A stretch of DNA of 64,000 bases from Pseudomonas sp. AB6 (GTDB lineage: Bacteria > Pseudomonadota > Gammaproteobacteria > Pseudomonadales > Pseudomonadaceae). Position numbers and translations under genes: made by a program. The DNA lies in the NCBI RefSeq assembly GCF_034314105.1, contig NZ_JAVIWJ010000001.1, forward strand, positions 1,489,501-1,553,500, in the 5' to 3' direction. This document shows positions 18,758 to 28,244 of the stretch, piece after piece. The stretch's first letter is position 1. Each line of letters opens with the position of its first letter. The notes under the pieces are model-generated. The model saw only the letters and a list, made by a program, of their open reading frames with translations. It was not told the origin of the DNA and searched no databases.

Positions 18758-20383
18758 GTGACAATAAGAAATATGAACATCGCACCACGCGCGTTTCTCG
18801 GATTTGCTTTTATAGCTGTATTGCTCATAGGTCTCGGAGTGTTTGCGCTGAACCGCATGACCGTGATTCGCCAGGCGGCCACCGAAATGCAATTCAACAT
18901 TCTGCCCAGCGTTACGTTGCTCGGTGATGTGACGGAGAACGTACTCCGCCTGCGCGTTACTTCCTTTCGAATGCTGCTCAATCGCGAACCGGCTATGTTA
19001 CAAGAAAGCACCGGTCGCATTGACGATCTGGTGCGTAAACTGCAACGGTCTAAAACCGACTACGCCGCCTTGCCGATGACTTCCGAGGAGGCTGCTTTAT
19101 ATAAAGCTTTTAGCGCCACGTTAGACAGCTATCTCCATGCCCAAACTCAAATGATAGAACTGTCGCGTGCTGAAAAACTTGAAGAAGCGCGCAGCGTTAT
19201 CAACTCGCGGATGAAAGCCGATTCAGATTTAATTGGCGATCAACTCAAACAGTTGATCGGCATGAATAAAAACTCGTCGAAGCAAACTATGGAAACCGCA
19301 ACGGCTGAGTACAATAATGCGAATATCATGGTGATTGTCGTAGCGGTCGGCGCCGCGCTGTTAACCGTTTTACTGGCGTTGTTGTTGACCCGTAGCATTG
19401 TCGTCCCGTTGACGCGGGCATTGCAGGTGGCTGAAGACATTGCGGGCGGTAACCTGACCAAGACCGTACTCATCGACGGCCACGACGAACCAGCCCGTCT
19501 ACTGACTGCATTGCAAGTCATGCAGCAGAACCTGCGTAAAACCATTCAGCACATTTCCGGCTCTGCGACCCAACTAGCTTCGGCTGCCGAGGAACTAAGT
19601 GTGGTCACGGACGAGGCCTCCCGTGGCTTGCAACAGCAGAACAACGAAATCGAGCAGGCGGCCACTGCGGTTAATGAAATGACTGCCGCAGTTGAAGAGG
19701 TTGCACGCAACGCAGTCTCCACGTCTGAAGCCTCGCAGCAATCCAATCAGACCGCTTGCGTAGGCCGCGATCGTGTAGTGGAAACGGTCTCGGCGATACA
19801 AGCTATGACCCAGGACGTGCAAACCACGACGTTGTTGGTCGAAGGCTTGGCGGTGCAAGGGCGCGATATTGGCAAGGTGCTTGACGTCATTCGTTCAATT
19901 GCCGAGCAAACCAATTTACTGGCTTTGAACGCGGCCATCGAAGCGGCGCGTGCTGGTGAAGCGGGTAGGGGATTTGCGGTGGTGGCTGACGAAGTACGCG
20001 CATTGGCTCATCGGACTGCGCAGTCGACCCAGGAAATTGAGCAGATGGTCGCCGGGATTCAAAACGGTACCACTGAAGCCGTGCAATCGATGCTGGTAAA
20101 TACCGATCGCACCCAGTCAACGTTAGAGCTGGCTCGTGCTGCTGGCGTGGCGCTGGAACAGATTACGGTTGCAATATCGCACATTAATGAACGCAACCTT
20201 GTTATCGCCAGCGCCTCCGAAGAACAGGCTCAAGTCTCGCGTGAAGTTGACCGCAATTTGGTGAACATCCGTGATCTCGCCACCCAATCCGCTGCCGGTG
20301 CTCACCAGACCAGCGCAGCCAGCAACGAATTGTCCCGATTGGCGCTTGACCTGAACGGGATGGTGGCGAAGTTTGTGATTTGA
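18758..20383 (+). CDS. Methyl-accepting chemotaxis protein (4HB ligand domain)
   Basis: 541-residue inner-membrane chemoreceptor. Transmembrane helix 1 lies at about residues 11-32 ([20 protein letters not shown]), followed by a helical periplasmic domain of about 150 residues of the four-helix-bundle type, transmembrane helix 2 at about 190-212, and a HAMP domain ([20 protein letters not shown]). The cytoplasmic signalling hairpin has the kinase-control tip [19 protein letters not shown] followed by [15 protein letters not shown], which recruits CheA/CheW. The ligand cannot be read from the sequence. The start is GTG at 18758; an in-frame ATG at 18773 is also possible. It stands alone after a long intergenic region. 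Confidence 0.93.
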   Translation: MTIRNMNIAPRAFLGFAFIAVLLIGLGVFALNRMTVIRQAATEMQFNILPSVTLLGDVTENVLRLRVTSFRMLLNREPAMLQESTGRIDDLVRKLQRSKTDYAALPMTSEEAALYKAFSATLDSYLHAQTQMIELSRAEKLEEARSVINSRMKADSDLIGDQLKQLIGMNKNSSKQTMETATAEYNNANIMVIVVAVGAALLTVLLALLLTRSIVVPLTRALQVAEDIAGGNLTKTVLIDGHDEPARLLTALQVMQQNLRKTIQHISGSATQLASAAEELSVVTDEASRGLQQQNNEIEQAATAVNEMTAAVEEVARNAVSTSEASQQSNQTACVGRDRVVETVSAIQAMTQDVQTTTLLVEGLAVQGRDIGKVLDVIRSIAEQTNLLALNAAIEAARAGEAGRGFAVVADEVRALAHRTAQSTQEIEQMVAGIQNGTTEAVQSMLVNTDRTQSTLELARAAGVALEQITVAISHINERNLVIASASEEQAQVSREVDRNLVNIRDLATQSAAGAHQTSAASNELSRLALDLNGMVAKFVI

Positions 20384-20548
20384 TGCCGTCGTTAAACTCT
20401 GTGTGTATCGGGCATGTGGGGTTGCTGATTTGCGCCATGCTGCAATGGATTGGAGTAAATTTTGGCTAAGGCTTGAACAACAGGTCGCCGATTTGCCCGG
20501 TCTGAATGGTCGTCACCGATAAGAGGTGCTAGCAAGAAAATCACGAAA

Positions 20549-20566
20549 GGAGTACAAATGTACTCC
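20549..20566 (+). promoter_or_regulatory. LexA2-type operator overlapping the lexA2 start codon
   Basis: Perfect 18-bp palindrome GGAGTACAAATGTACTCC containing GTAC-N4-GTAC. It includes the Shine-Dalgarno GGAG and the ATG at 20558. LexA2 of P. putida is known to bind GTAC-N4-GTGC-like boxes rather than the E. coli SOS box, so this is the likely autoregulatory operator of the mutasome operon. The same bases could fold in the mRNA and hide the ribosome site. Confidence 0.8.
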
Positions 20567-21184
20567 ATGAACTTATCCCCCCGACGCACCGCCATTCTGA
20601 CCTTTATCCGCGAGCGTATCGTGCAGCAAGGTCAGTCCCCGAGCCTGGCTGAAATCGCCGAAGCCTTTGGCTTTGCCTCACGTAGCGTAGCGCGCAAACA
20701 TATTGTGGCCCTGACTGAAGCCGGTTTGATTGAGGTTGCCCCTAATCAAGCTCGCGGTATTCGGCTGGTCTTACATCACGCGGGCACTCGCCAACGCCCC
20801 GAGATGATCGAAATTCCAGTGTTGGGCCGGGTGGCGGCGGGTGCGCCAATAGGGCCGGACATCGGCCTGCATGACACGTTGGTGCTGGAGCGCGGGACAT
20901 TTCAGCGGGTGCCGGACTATCTGTTGCGGGTGCAGGGTGATTCGATGATCGAAGACGGCATTCTCGACGGTGATCTGGTGGGTGTTCTACGCAGTGCTGA
21001 GGCCAAGGATGGGCAAATCGTCGTTGCTCGGCTGGACGGAGAAGTGACCATCAAGCGCCTGGAAACCCGTGCCGGGACGTTTCGTTTGCTACCGCGCAAC
21101 CCCGCATATCAACCCATTGTGGTTTCGCCGACCCAGGACTTCGCCATCGAAGGCGTTTACTGCGGTCTGGTCAGGCGCGAATGA
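20558..21184 (+). CDS. lexA2: SOS repressor LexA2
   Basis: 208-residue self-cleaving repressor heading the mutasome operon. The N-terminal winged helix (PSLAEIAEAFGFASRSVARK) differs from LexA1 in its recognition helix, consistent with a separate operator. The cleavage bond is Ala94-Gly95 (RVAAGAPIG); the catalytic dyad is Ser129 (QGDSMIEDG) and Lys166 (VTIKRLE), all present, so it should respond to RecA filaments. The ATG at 20558 has GGAG 5 nt upstream; an ATG three codons on has no ribosome site. Its stop overlaps the imuA start by ATGA, indicating translational coupling. The gene is probably autoregulated through the palindrome over its own start. Confidence 0.95.
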   Translation: MYSMNLSPRRTAILTFIRERIVQQGQSPSLAEIAEAFGFASRSVARKHIVALTEAGLIEVAPNQARGIRLVLHHAGTRQRPEMIEIPVLGRVAAGAPIGPDIGLHDTLVLERGTFQRVPDYLLRVQGDSMIEDGILDGDLVGVLRSAEAKDGQIVVARLDGEVTIKRLETRAGTFRLLPRNPAYQPIVVSPTQDFAIEGVYCGLVRRE

Positions 21185-21807
21185 TGGGCGCAGTGGTCAG
21201 TCTCGATGCGCTGCTGGACGACCGTCGGGTCTGGAAAGGCCGGTCCATCACGCCTCCCATCAGCTCACAACCCACCGGGCACGCTGCACTGGATGCAGCG
21301 CTTCCAACTGGCGGCTGGCCAGCTTCGGCCCTGAGCGAAATTCTGGTAGTCGCCGACGGCAGCGGCGAATTGCAACTACTGTGGCCAACCCTCAAGCGGT
21401 TGGCGGACAAAGGCGAACGCATTGTGTTGATAGCGCCGCCCTATGTGCCATATCCCCATGCCTGGCAAGCGGCGGGTATTGATTTGCGTTGGCTGACGAT
21501 GGTCGATACCAGTCCTCGCGATGCGTTGTGGGCGACCGAGCAATGTTTGCGTTCCGGCAGCTGTGGCGCTGTGGTGTGCTGGCCGCCGCAAAAGCAGGCG
21601 GATGATCGTGCATTGCGTCGACTGCAAGTCGCTGCTGAAACCGGCCAGACACTGGCTTTCGCATGTCGACCTGCTCACGCAGCATTAAACCCGTCCCCGG
21701 CGGCGTTACGAGTTGCCATAGATGTGCGACCTCGGCAGTTGCGCGTTCTCAAATGCCGGGGCGGACTAACGCCAACGTCACCCATCCCGTTCTCCATCGA
21801 TTATTGA
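21181..21807 (+). CDS. imuA: Mutasome accessory protein ImuA
   Basis: 208-residue RecA/SulA-like protein of the ImuA family, part of the ImuA-ImuB-DnaE2 translesion complex acting at stalled forks. The fold region PTGHAALDAALPTGGWPASA followed by ALSEILVVADGSGELQLLWP resembles the RecA core with a degraded Walker A. The start overlaps the lexA2 stop (ATGA at 21181); a second ATG follows immediately. imuB begins 7 nt after the stop. ImuA is needed for damage-induced mutagenesis in related bacteria, but its biochemical role is less clear than that of its partners. Confidence 0.92.
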   Translation: MMGAVVSLDALLDDRRVWKGRSITPPISSQPTGHAALDAALPTGGWPASALSEILVVADGSGELQLLWPTLKRLADKGERIVLIAPPYVPYPHAWQAAGIDLRWLTMVDTSPRDALWATEQCLRSGSCGAVVCWPPQKQADDRALRRLQVAAETGQTLAFACRPAHAALNPSPAALRVAIDVRPRQLRVLKCRGGLTPTSPIPFSIDY

Positions 21808-21814
21808 GGTTCAT

Positions 21815-23230
21815 ATGCTCTGGGCCTGTGTCTTGCTGCCACAGTTGGCGCTCGACGGCGTGATGCGCCGTCGCGCCGATCCTGACCAACCGTTGGCGCT
21901 GCTGACCGGTAGCCCCCAACGTCGCATGTTGCAGACCGTCAATCCGTCTGCGCGGGCGTTGGGCCTGCGTGCCGGACAATCGTTGGCGGCCGCGCAGGCA
22001 TTGGTCCGCGATTTTGCGACGGTGGAATATGAGCCGGCCGATATCGACCGTTGGCAACGGTTATTGGCGGCCTGGGCCTACCGGTTCAGTTCCCAGGTCA
22101 GCTTGAAATACCCTCGGGTATTGATGATGGAAATCGAATCCAGTCTGGGCCTGTTTGGACCGTGGACGGTGTTCGAAAAGCGTCTGCGGGACGAGTTGAA
22201 TGCCCTGGGTTTTCATCATCGAATCGTGGTCGCACCCAACCCAGCGGCGGCGCGGATGTTGACCAATGTGCATGATGGTCTTGCCGTGACCACCCGCGAA
22301 TCGCTGTACGAAGCCTTGGCGCCGATGCCGATCGACCGCGTTGGCCTCAGTCGGGAAGTGTCCACCGCTTTTTCGCGCATGGGTTTGCGCACACTGCAGA
22401 GCGTGCTGGCCTTGCCTCGTAATACCTTGGCGCGGCGCTTCCCGGTTCAGGTGTTACAGCATCTGGACACTCTGCTGGGCGAGCGAGCCTTGACGCTGGA
22501 GTGTTACCGGCCACCCGATTTTTTTGATACCCGTATCGAGCTGAATTTCGATGTCGAATCCCATCAGGCACTGTTGTTCCCGCTAAAGCGTCTGATTTCT
22601 GATCTTGCGGTGTTCCTTGCCGGACGTGACAGCGGCGTTCAGCGCTTTGCGATTCATCTTGAGCACGTTGAGGGTCAAGACACGGTGGTGCCGGTCGGGT
22701 TGCTCAGCGCCGAGCGTGATACCGCAATGCTGTTTGAGTTGGCCCGGGAGCGGCTAGAGCGAATACAAGTCCCATCACCCGTACGTGCGGTGCGTTTACT
22801 GGCCCGTGATCTACCGGGCTTTATACCGGCACGCCGTGAGCTATTCGATGAGCGTGCTCAGCAGGCAATGCCTTGGGAGCAACTGCGCGAACGGTTGCGA
22901 GCGCGATTGGGTGATGAAGCGGTCAACGGTTTGCGTGCCCATGCCGATCACCGTCCCGAATGCGCTTGGCAACCGAGCATTGAAACCAAATCCTCTGGAC
23001 CGCTGCTGATGGCTCTGCGTCCGGGTTGGTTATTGCGTGAGCCGGTGCCGCTGAGCGAGTCGGACGTGCGTATTCTCGCGGGCCCCGAGCGTATCGAGTC
23101 CGGTTGGTGGGATGGTGGCGATGTACGGCGCGATTATTTTCTGGTGGAAACCCGCTCCGGTCAGCGTGCCTGGGTCTATCAAACGGTAGGGGAAAACGGC
23201 ACCTTGCAATTACAGGGATGGTTTGCATGA
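21815..23230 (+). CDS. imuB: Y-family polymerase-like mutasome hub ImuB
   Basis: 471-residue relative of Y-family DNA polymerases lacking the catalytic acidic residues; it serves as the adaptor that binds the beta clamp, ImuA and DnaE2. The N-terminus [20 protein letters not shown] replaces the DxD-containing motif of active polymerases. Palm/fingers remnants ([20 protein letters not shown], then [10 protein letters not shown]) and an extended C-terminus ending [18 protein letters not shown] are typical. It overlaps dnaE2 by ATGA. Its place in the operon and its length agree with the family. Confidence 0.93.
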   Translation: MLWACVLLPQLALDGVMRRRADPDQPLALLTGSPQRRMLQTVNPSARALGLRAGQSLAAAQALVRDFATVEYEPADIDRWQRLLAAWAYRFSSQVSLKYPRVLMMEIESSLGLFGPWTVFEKRLRDELNALGFHHRIVVAPNPAAARMLTNVHDGLAVTTRESLYEALAPMPIDRVGLSREVSTAFSRMGLRTLQSVLALPRNTLARRFPVQVLQHLDTLLGERALTLECYRPPDFFDTRIELNFDVESHQALLFPLKRLISDLAVFLAGRDSGVQRFAIHLEHVEGQDTVVPVGLLSAERDTAMLFELARERLERIQVPSPVRAVRLLARDLPGFIPARRELFDERAQQAMPWEQLRERLRARLGDEAVNGLRAHADHRPECAWQPSIETKSSGPLLMALRPGWLLREPVPLSESDVRILAGPERIESGWWDGGDVRRDYFLVETRSGQRAWVYQTVGENGTLQLQGWFA

Positions 23231-26200
23231 CGACCGTGACCACTGAATATGTCGAGCTGCATTGCCTGAGTAACTTCAGTTTTCAACGTGGAGCTTCCAG
23301 CGCCAAGGAATTGTTCGAACGTGCCCAGCGCCACAGTTACCAAGCGCTGGCGATTACCGACGAATGCACGTTGGCCGGTATTGTCCGCGCCTGGCAAGCG
23401 TCGCGGAAAACCGGTTTGCCAATGATCATCGGTAGCGAAATGCGCGTCGAAAATGGCCCCGCAGTGGTGCTGCTGGTAGAAAACCTCAGCGGCTATCAGG
23501 CCCTTTGCCGGTTGATCACTGTCGGTCGGCGTCGCGCCAAGAAGGGCGAGTATCGCCTGTTGCGTGAAGATTTCTACGAGCCGTTAAAGGGCTTATTGGC
23601 GCTCTGGCTACCGGATTTACTCAGTGAAACCTGTCTAGAGCATGGTCATTGGCTGAACAGCGTGTTTCCCGAGCGGTTATGGCTCGCCGTTGAATTGCAT
23701 CGCGGCCCTGATGATGCTCAGCGCCTGAACGATCTCTTGGCATTAGCCGAGTTAATGAACATTCCAGCTGTGGCCAGTGGCGATGTCCACATGCACGCTC
23801 GTGGTCGACGCGCCCTGCAAGACACCATGACGGCGATTCGTCATCACACCACCGTGGCTGAAGCCGGGCATCGCTTATTTCCCAACGGCGAACGGCATTT
23901 ACGTTCACTACCGCAATTGGCAGAGCTGTACCCGGCGCAATTGTTGGCAGAAACAACGCGCATTGCCCAGCGCTGCAACTTCGATCTGGGCCAGCTGCAT
24001 TATGAATACCCTCATGAACTAGTGCCCAAAGACCATACTGCGGCCACTTGGCTACGGCAGATGACAGAAGAGGGTGTGCTTCGCCGCTGGCCCGGCGGTA
24101 TGCCCGAAAAAGCGCGCACGCTCATCGAGCGCGAATTGAGCCTGATCAGTGAAATGGGTTACGAAAGCTACTTCCTGACCGTGCACGATATCGTCCGCTT
24201 CGCCCGTAGCCAATCCATTCTGTGTCAGGGCCGGGGTTCAGCCGCTAATTCAGCCGTGTGTTTTGCCTTAGGCATCACCGAGTTAAACCCATCGGTGAGC
24301 CACATGCTGTTCGAGCGCTTTATGTCCAAAGAGCGCAACGAACCGCCGGATATCGATGTCGATTTTGAGCACGAGCGTCGCGAAGAAGTCTTGCAGTATG
24401 TGTTTCAACGCTATGGCCGAGGCAGAGCAGCGCTGACTGCCGTGGCCAGCACCTATCACGGTTCCGGGGCAGTTCGAGATGTAGCCAAAGTACTGGGTTT
24501 GCCACCCGACCAGATTAATGCACTGGCTGATTGTTTTGGCCGTTGGAGCGATAACCTGCCGCCGCCCGAACGCCTGCGTGAATGTGGTTTCGAGCCCGAC
24601 AGCCCGATCCTGCGCCGGGTCTTGGCTCTGACCGGAGAATTGATCGGTTTTCCTCGGCATTTGTCCCAGCATCCGGGCGGTTTCGTCATTTCCGAACACC
24701 CGTTAGAAACCCTGGTGCCCGTGGAAAACGCAGCCATGGCTGACCGCACTATTATTCAGTGGGACAAGGATGATCTGGATTTGGTTGGGCTACTAAAAAT
24801 CGACATTTTGGCACTGGGCATGCTCAGCGCCTTGCGACGAACGTTCGATCTAGTGCGCCGCTACCGGGGTTATGACTTGACATTGGCGACCATTGAACAA
24901 GACGACGTCGCCACCTACGACATGATCAGCCGTGCTGACACGGTGGGCGTGTTCCAGATCGAATCTCGGGCGCAAATGGCCATGCTGCCACGCTTGAAAC
25001 CCAAAAAATTCTACGATTTGGTTATCGAAGTGGCCATCGTTCGACCGGGACCGATTCAGGGAAACATGGTGCATCCGTACTTGCGGCGGCGTAATAAAGA
25101 AGAACCAATCACCTATCCCTCTGAACAACTGAAAGCGGTGTTCGAACGCACCCTTGGCGTGCCGCTGTTTCAGGAGCAGGTGATGGAATTGGCGGTGGTC
25201 GCTGCCGATTACACGCCGGGGGAGGCGGACCAATTGCGCCGTTCCATGGCTGCCTGGAAACGCCACGGCGGGCTTGAACCGCATCAAAAGCGCTTGACCG
25301 AAGGCATGCTCAAGAATGGCTACACCCTGGAATTCGCCAACCATATCTTCGAGCAGATCAAAGGCTTTGGCAGCTATGGTTTTCCGGAGTCCCATGCCGC
25401 TAGTTTTGCCTTGCTGACGTACGCCAGTTGCTGGCTCAAGTGCCATGAACCAGCGGCCTTTGCCTGCGCCCTGATCAACAGTTGGCCCATGGGTTTCTAC
25501 AGCCCCGATCAAATATTGCAGGACGCACGTCGTCATCAAATTGAAATACGGCCGGTGGATGTGCGTTACAGCGAATGGGATTGTTCACTTGAACCCTGCA
25601 CAGGGGACTTGGCAATTCGCCTTGGCCTGCGCATGGTTCGAGGATTTCGTGAGGAAGACGCGCAGCGTATCCAACACACTCGAACACAGCGGGCGTTTGT
25701 CGATGCCAGCGACCTGTGCGGACGCGCCCGTTTAGACCTTCATGCCCGAGAATTATTGGCCGACTCCGGGGCGTTACGCGGTTTGCTCGGTCATCGGCAT
25801 CGGGCGCGCTGGGAGGTGGCTGGTGTGGAAGCGCAACGACCACTGTTCGCCGAGCAAGCGGCCACCGAAGAACCTCAGGTGCTGTTGCCGTTACCCACCG
25901 TGGGCGAAGACCTTTACGCCGATTACAATACGCTCGGAACCACACTCGGCCCGCATCCATTGGCTTTGCTGCGGATTCAACTCACTACTAGACGATGCCG
26001 CAGCTCAAGAGAGCTGATCAGTATTGAGCACGGCTGCAGCATCAATGCCGCAGGACTGGTGACGGGTCGACAGCGTCCTCAAACCGCCAGCGGGGTGATT
26101 TTTGTCACTCTTGAAGATGAACACGGGATGATCAACGTGGTGGTCTGGCACGACCTTGCCGAACGCCAACGTCGTGTGTTGGTGAACTCACGCTTGTTGC

Positions 26201-26316
26201 AGGTCTATGGTCGCCTGGAAACCAAAGACGGTGTTCGTCACTTGATCGCCCAACGCTTGCAGGATCTGACACCGCTATTAACTGGGCTGGAGGTGCGTAG
26301 TCGGGATTTCAAATAA
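23227..26316 (+). CDS. dnaE2: Error-prone DNA polymerase III alpha subunit DnaE2 (ImuC)
   Basis: 1029-residue C-family polymerase that carries out mutagenic translesion synthesis with ImuA/ImuB. The start is the ATG at 23227, overlapping the imuB stop; an open frame further upstream lies within imuB. Domains in order: PHP domain ([35 protein letters not shown]), palm with the catalytic acidic motif [19 protein letters not shown] near residue 375, [16 protein letters not shown], fingers ([17 protein letters not shown]), helix-hairpin-helix, and an OB-fold near the C-terminus ([19 protein letters not shown]). The length equals the usual DnaE2 (about 1025), shorter than replicative DnaE. It is the last gene of the lexA2 operon. 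Confidence 0.96.
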   Translation: MTTVTTEYVELHCLSNFSFQRGASSAKELFERAQRHSYQALAITDECTLAGIVRAWQASRKTGLPMIIGSEMRVENGPAVVLLVENLSGYQALCRLITVGRRRAKKGEYRLLREDFYEPLKGLLALWLPDLLSETCLEHGHWLNSVFPERLWLAVELHRGPDDAQRLNDLLALAELMNIPAVASGDVHMHARGRRALQDTMTAIRHHTTVAEAGHRLFPNGERHLRSLPQLAELYPAQLLAETTRIAQRCNFDLGQLHYEYPHELVPKDHTAATWLRQMTEEGVLRRWPGGMPEKARTLIERELSLISEMGYESYFLTVHDIVRFARSQSILCQGRGSAANSAVCFALGITELNPSVSHMLFERFMSKERNEPPDIDVDFEHERREEVLQYVFQRYGRGRAALTAVASTYHGSGAVRDVAKVLGLPPDQINALADCFGRWSDNLPPPERLRECGFEPDSPILRRVLALTGELIGFPRHLSQHPGGFVISEHPLETLVPVENAAMADRTIIQWDKDDLDLVGLLKIDILALGMLSALRRTFDLVRRYRGYDLTLATIEQDDVATYDMISRADTVGVFQIESRAQMAMLPRLKPKKFYDLVIEVAIVRPGPIQGNMVHPYLRRRNKEEPITYPSEQLKAVFERTLGVPLFQEQVMELAVVAADYTPGEADQLRRSMAAWKRHGGLEPHQKRLTEGMLKNGYTLEFANHIFEQIKGFGSYGFPESHAASFALLTYASCWLKCHEPAAFACALINSWPMGFYSPDQILQDARRHQIEIRPVDVRYSEWDCSLEPCTGDLAIRLGLRMVRGFREEDAQRIQHTRTQRAFVDASDLCGRARLDLHARELLADSGALRGLLGHRHRARWEVAGVEAQRPLFAEQAATEEPQVLLPLPTVGEDLYADYNTLGTTLGPHPLALLRIQLTTRRCRSSRELISIEHGCSINAAGLVTGRQRPQTASGVIFVTLEDEHGMINVVVWHDLAERQRRVLVNSRLLQVYGRLETKDGVRHLIAQRLQDLTPLLTGLEVRSRDFK

Positions 26317-26393
26317 CGCTAAATTCTAATACTGAGTACCGTGTTGCCCTGTACAAAAAGGAGTTGATGTCCACTGTGCAATCACATTTATTT

Positions 26394-26466
26394 GCAGGAA
26401 CCAACTTAATCTAGGGGAGGCTCACTGAACCTGATTAAGCCTGCTCCCCAACACGTTGGCTCCTGC
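26394..26466. repeat. Imperfect long inverted repeat after dnaE2 (REP-like/terminator-like)
   Basis: Arms GCAGGAACCAAC (26394-26405) and GTTGGCTCCTGC (26455-26466) pair with one mismatch, with an inner GGGGAG/CTCCCC pair. It lies between the convergent dnaE2 and MXKDX-repeat genes. It may be a diverged REP doublet or a 3'-end stabiliser; no U-run is present. Confidence 0.55.
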
Positions 26467-26474
26467 ATAACAAA

Positions 26475-26786
26475 TCAGTGGGACATTGGGTCTTTGGCTT
26501 CGTCCTTGCTCATGTTGTCTTTCTTCATGGCGTCTTTGGACATGCTGTCTTTGCTCATGTTGTCTTTTTTCATAGCGTCTTTGGACATGCTGTCCTTGCT
26601 CATGTTGTCTTTTTTCATAGCGTCTTTGGACATGCTGTCCTTGCTCATGTTGTCTTTTTTCATGGCGTCTTTGGACATACTGTCCTTGCTCATCGCATCG
26701 CCGCTGGTGGTATCGGCTGCGAAGGCGCTACCAACAGCACCTAAAGCCATGCACATGGACAATACGACTACGGATAATTTTTTCAT
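26475..26786 (-). CDS. Exported pentapeptide MXKDX repeat protein
   Basis: 103-residue secreted protein of the MXKDX pentapeptide repeat type found in pseudomonads and other proteobacteria; function unknown. Residues 1-23 form a Sec signal peptide (MKKLSVVVLSMCMALGAVGS, cleavage after AFA). The mature part is almost wholly M-x-K-D units: four exact copies of a 15-residue block DSMSKDAMKKDNMSK (residues 35-94), then DEAKDPMSH. It is highly charged, rich in Lys, Asp and Met, with no Cys. AAGGAAG 5 nt before the ATG gives a clear start. Met-rich, charged repeats could bind metal or act as a disordered periplasmic protein; this is speculation. Confidence 0.85.
   Translation of the reverse strand: MKKLSVVVLSMCMALGAVGSAFAADTTSGDAMSKDSMSKDAMKKDNMSKDSMSKDAMKKDNMSKDSMSKDAMKKDNMSKDSMSKDAMKKDNMSKDEAKDPMSH
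26505..26684 (-). repeat. 45-bp tandem repeat, four copies
   Basis: Four head-to-tail 45-bp units inside the MXKDX gene, each coding DSMSKDAMKKDNMSK; copies differ at only a few bases, so copy number is likely to vary between strains. Confidence 0.85.
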
Positions 26787-26923
26787 GAGAACTTCCTTTC
26801 GAACGTTGGGTTTGAGCAGCGTACAACGTGGGTTGCACGCCGTTAGTTATTCGCTAACTGGTCTCCATTGTTGAGCGCTCGCCGTAACGAAGTCCTCACG
26901 CATTCTTAAATTAAACGTGATAA

Positions 26924-27755
26924 CTAAGTACGCCCCAACGCCATTAGATCCGCCGCCTTGTATACCGCTTCGCCGTGGGTGAACGCATGCTCGCGCATGG
27001 CCAGATCATTCGGGTGATCGTCGTAATGGACATTGGCCACCGGCATGCCGAACTGGTCTTTGGATTGGTCATTAACGGTGACACGGTTGCTGGCATGGCA
27101 TTACCTGCCACTGCAACCACCCGTGCTTTTTGCCGATGCAGTTGACCTTTGGCGTCGGCGTAGACCACCGCGCTGGCTAAGCCCTTGTCGTCTTGCTCAA
27201 TGCGTAGCACTTGGGCCTGGGTACGCATTCAAGTTTGTCGGTGGCTTCAGCGGCGGGGATTTCGGTGTAAAGCGTTGACCACTTCGCGCCCATTTTGCAG
27301 CCCTGGAAGCAGAAGCCCAACTGCTGGCATGAGGCTCGACCGGCCCGAGGTGCGTTGTTGATCGCCATGTGCCCAGTGGAACATTCGGTGTAGCAGAGTT
27401 TTTTCGCACCGTTGTACAGCACTTTGAAATTGTTGTTGCCAGGCAAACCCGGAACGTCGTTGGTGCGTGTCACGCCCATCTTGTCTTCGGCGCGGCGTAA
27501 TAGGATTCAAGCTCGGCCAACGTGACAGGCCAATCCAGCAGGTCGGCATCTTTGACAGCGCCATAAGTCTGCAAAGCGGGGAATTCATAGTCACGAAAAC
27601 GCAAACTGGCCCCGGCCCAATGTGTCGTGGTGCCACCTACGGTCTTACAGATCCAGGCCGGCAGGTTCGGGAAGTCTTTCGCCACCCGCCAAGTACCGGA
27701 AGTGGTGCGTTTAGCTGACCATGCGAGTTGAGCGAACGAGGGCCATTCGTTAAAC
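26924..27755 (-). pseudogene. Relic of a GMC-family membrane dehydrogenase flavoprotein
   Basis: Fragments in three frames read as parts of one GMC oxidoreductase of the gluconate/sorbitol dehydrogenase large-subunit type. 5' to 3' on the minus strand: FNEWPSFAQLAWSAKRTTSG and KTVGGTTTHWAGASLRFRDY, then after a frameshift TRTNDVPGLPGNNNFKVLYN and CFQGCKMGAKWSTLYTEIP, then RKARVVAVAGN-type FAD-domain text, and finally NVHYDDHPNDLAMREHAF ending at a TAG at 26924-26926. About 200 residues of the middle are deleted between the FAD domain text and the last block, the N-terminal FAD-binding motif is missing, and at least two frameshifts are present. It is certainly non-functional. It abuts a glyoxalase relic on the opposite strand. 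Confidence 0.85.
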
Positions 27756-27756
27756 G

Positions 27757-27868
27757 TCTGGACAAAGGCATGAAAAACATGTGGCTTTCATCAGCGATCC
27801 TGATAATTACTGGATCGAGATAGTTCAGGCGGATTTGCTCAACAATCTCGGTAAAAGCTCAAAGTAGA
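27757..27868 (+). pseudogene. C-terminal relic of glyoxalase I (lactoylglutathione lyase)
   Basis: Reading the plus strand gives RLDKGMKNM, a one-frame slip, then AFISDPDNYWIEIVQADLL and a stop at 27866-27868. The DPDxYWIEI motif with its metal-binding Glu is the C-terminal signature of the eukaryote-like GloA of pseudomonads. Only about 35 codons survive, cut at the junction with the GMC dehydrogenase relic, so this is a deletion scar. Confidence 0.7.
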
Positions 27869-28244
27869 CCAAGCGTTTCACTTCCTGGTAGCGAACCGGA
27901 CATTTCTGCGCTACCTCACGTTAGGCGGACCGGCTCGATAAAGGTACCTACGCTTAGTCGGACTGGAAATAAGCTTGTTTACGTATGGGATCGCGCATGT
28001 TCGATGGATTTGCTCGGAACTTGTTCCGAAATTAAGCCTCAATAGCGCATTACGTGTGACCTGGACGGGTTAAATCTATTCTCAGTTGGACGTTGGAATA
28101 ACTGCGCAGGTACCATCGCGGCAAAGCCAGCAGAGACGTTGTCGGTGACGATTACCTGCGCATTTGCTATGCGCAGCGCCGTGCCTTGAATCCTTGATAT
28201 GGCGAGTATGGCAGTACCATTTTGATGGCTTGGGTGGAGGGCGG
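27869..28244. other. Non-coding stretch before the glycosyltransferase
   Basis: About 375 bases with no recognisable gene or relic; short open frames lack any family signature. The end carries the GGAGG of the glycosyltransferase. Confidence 0.4.
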
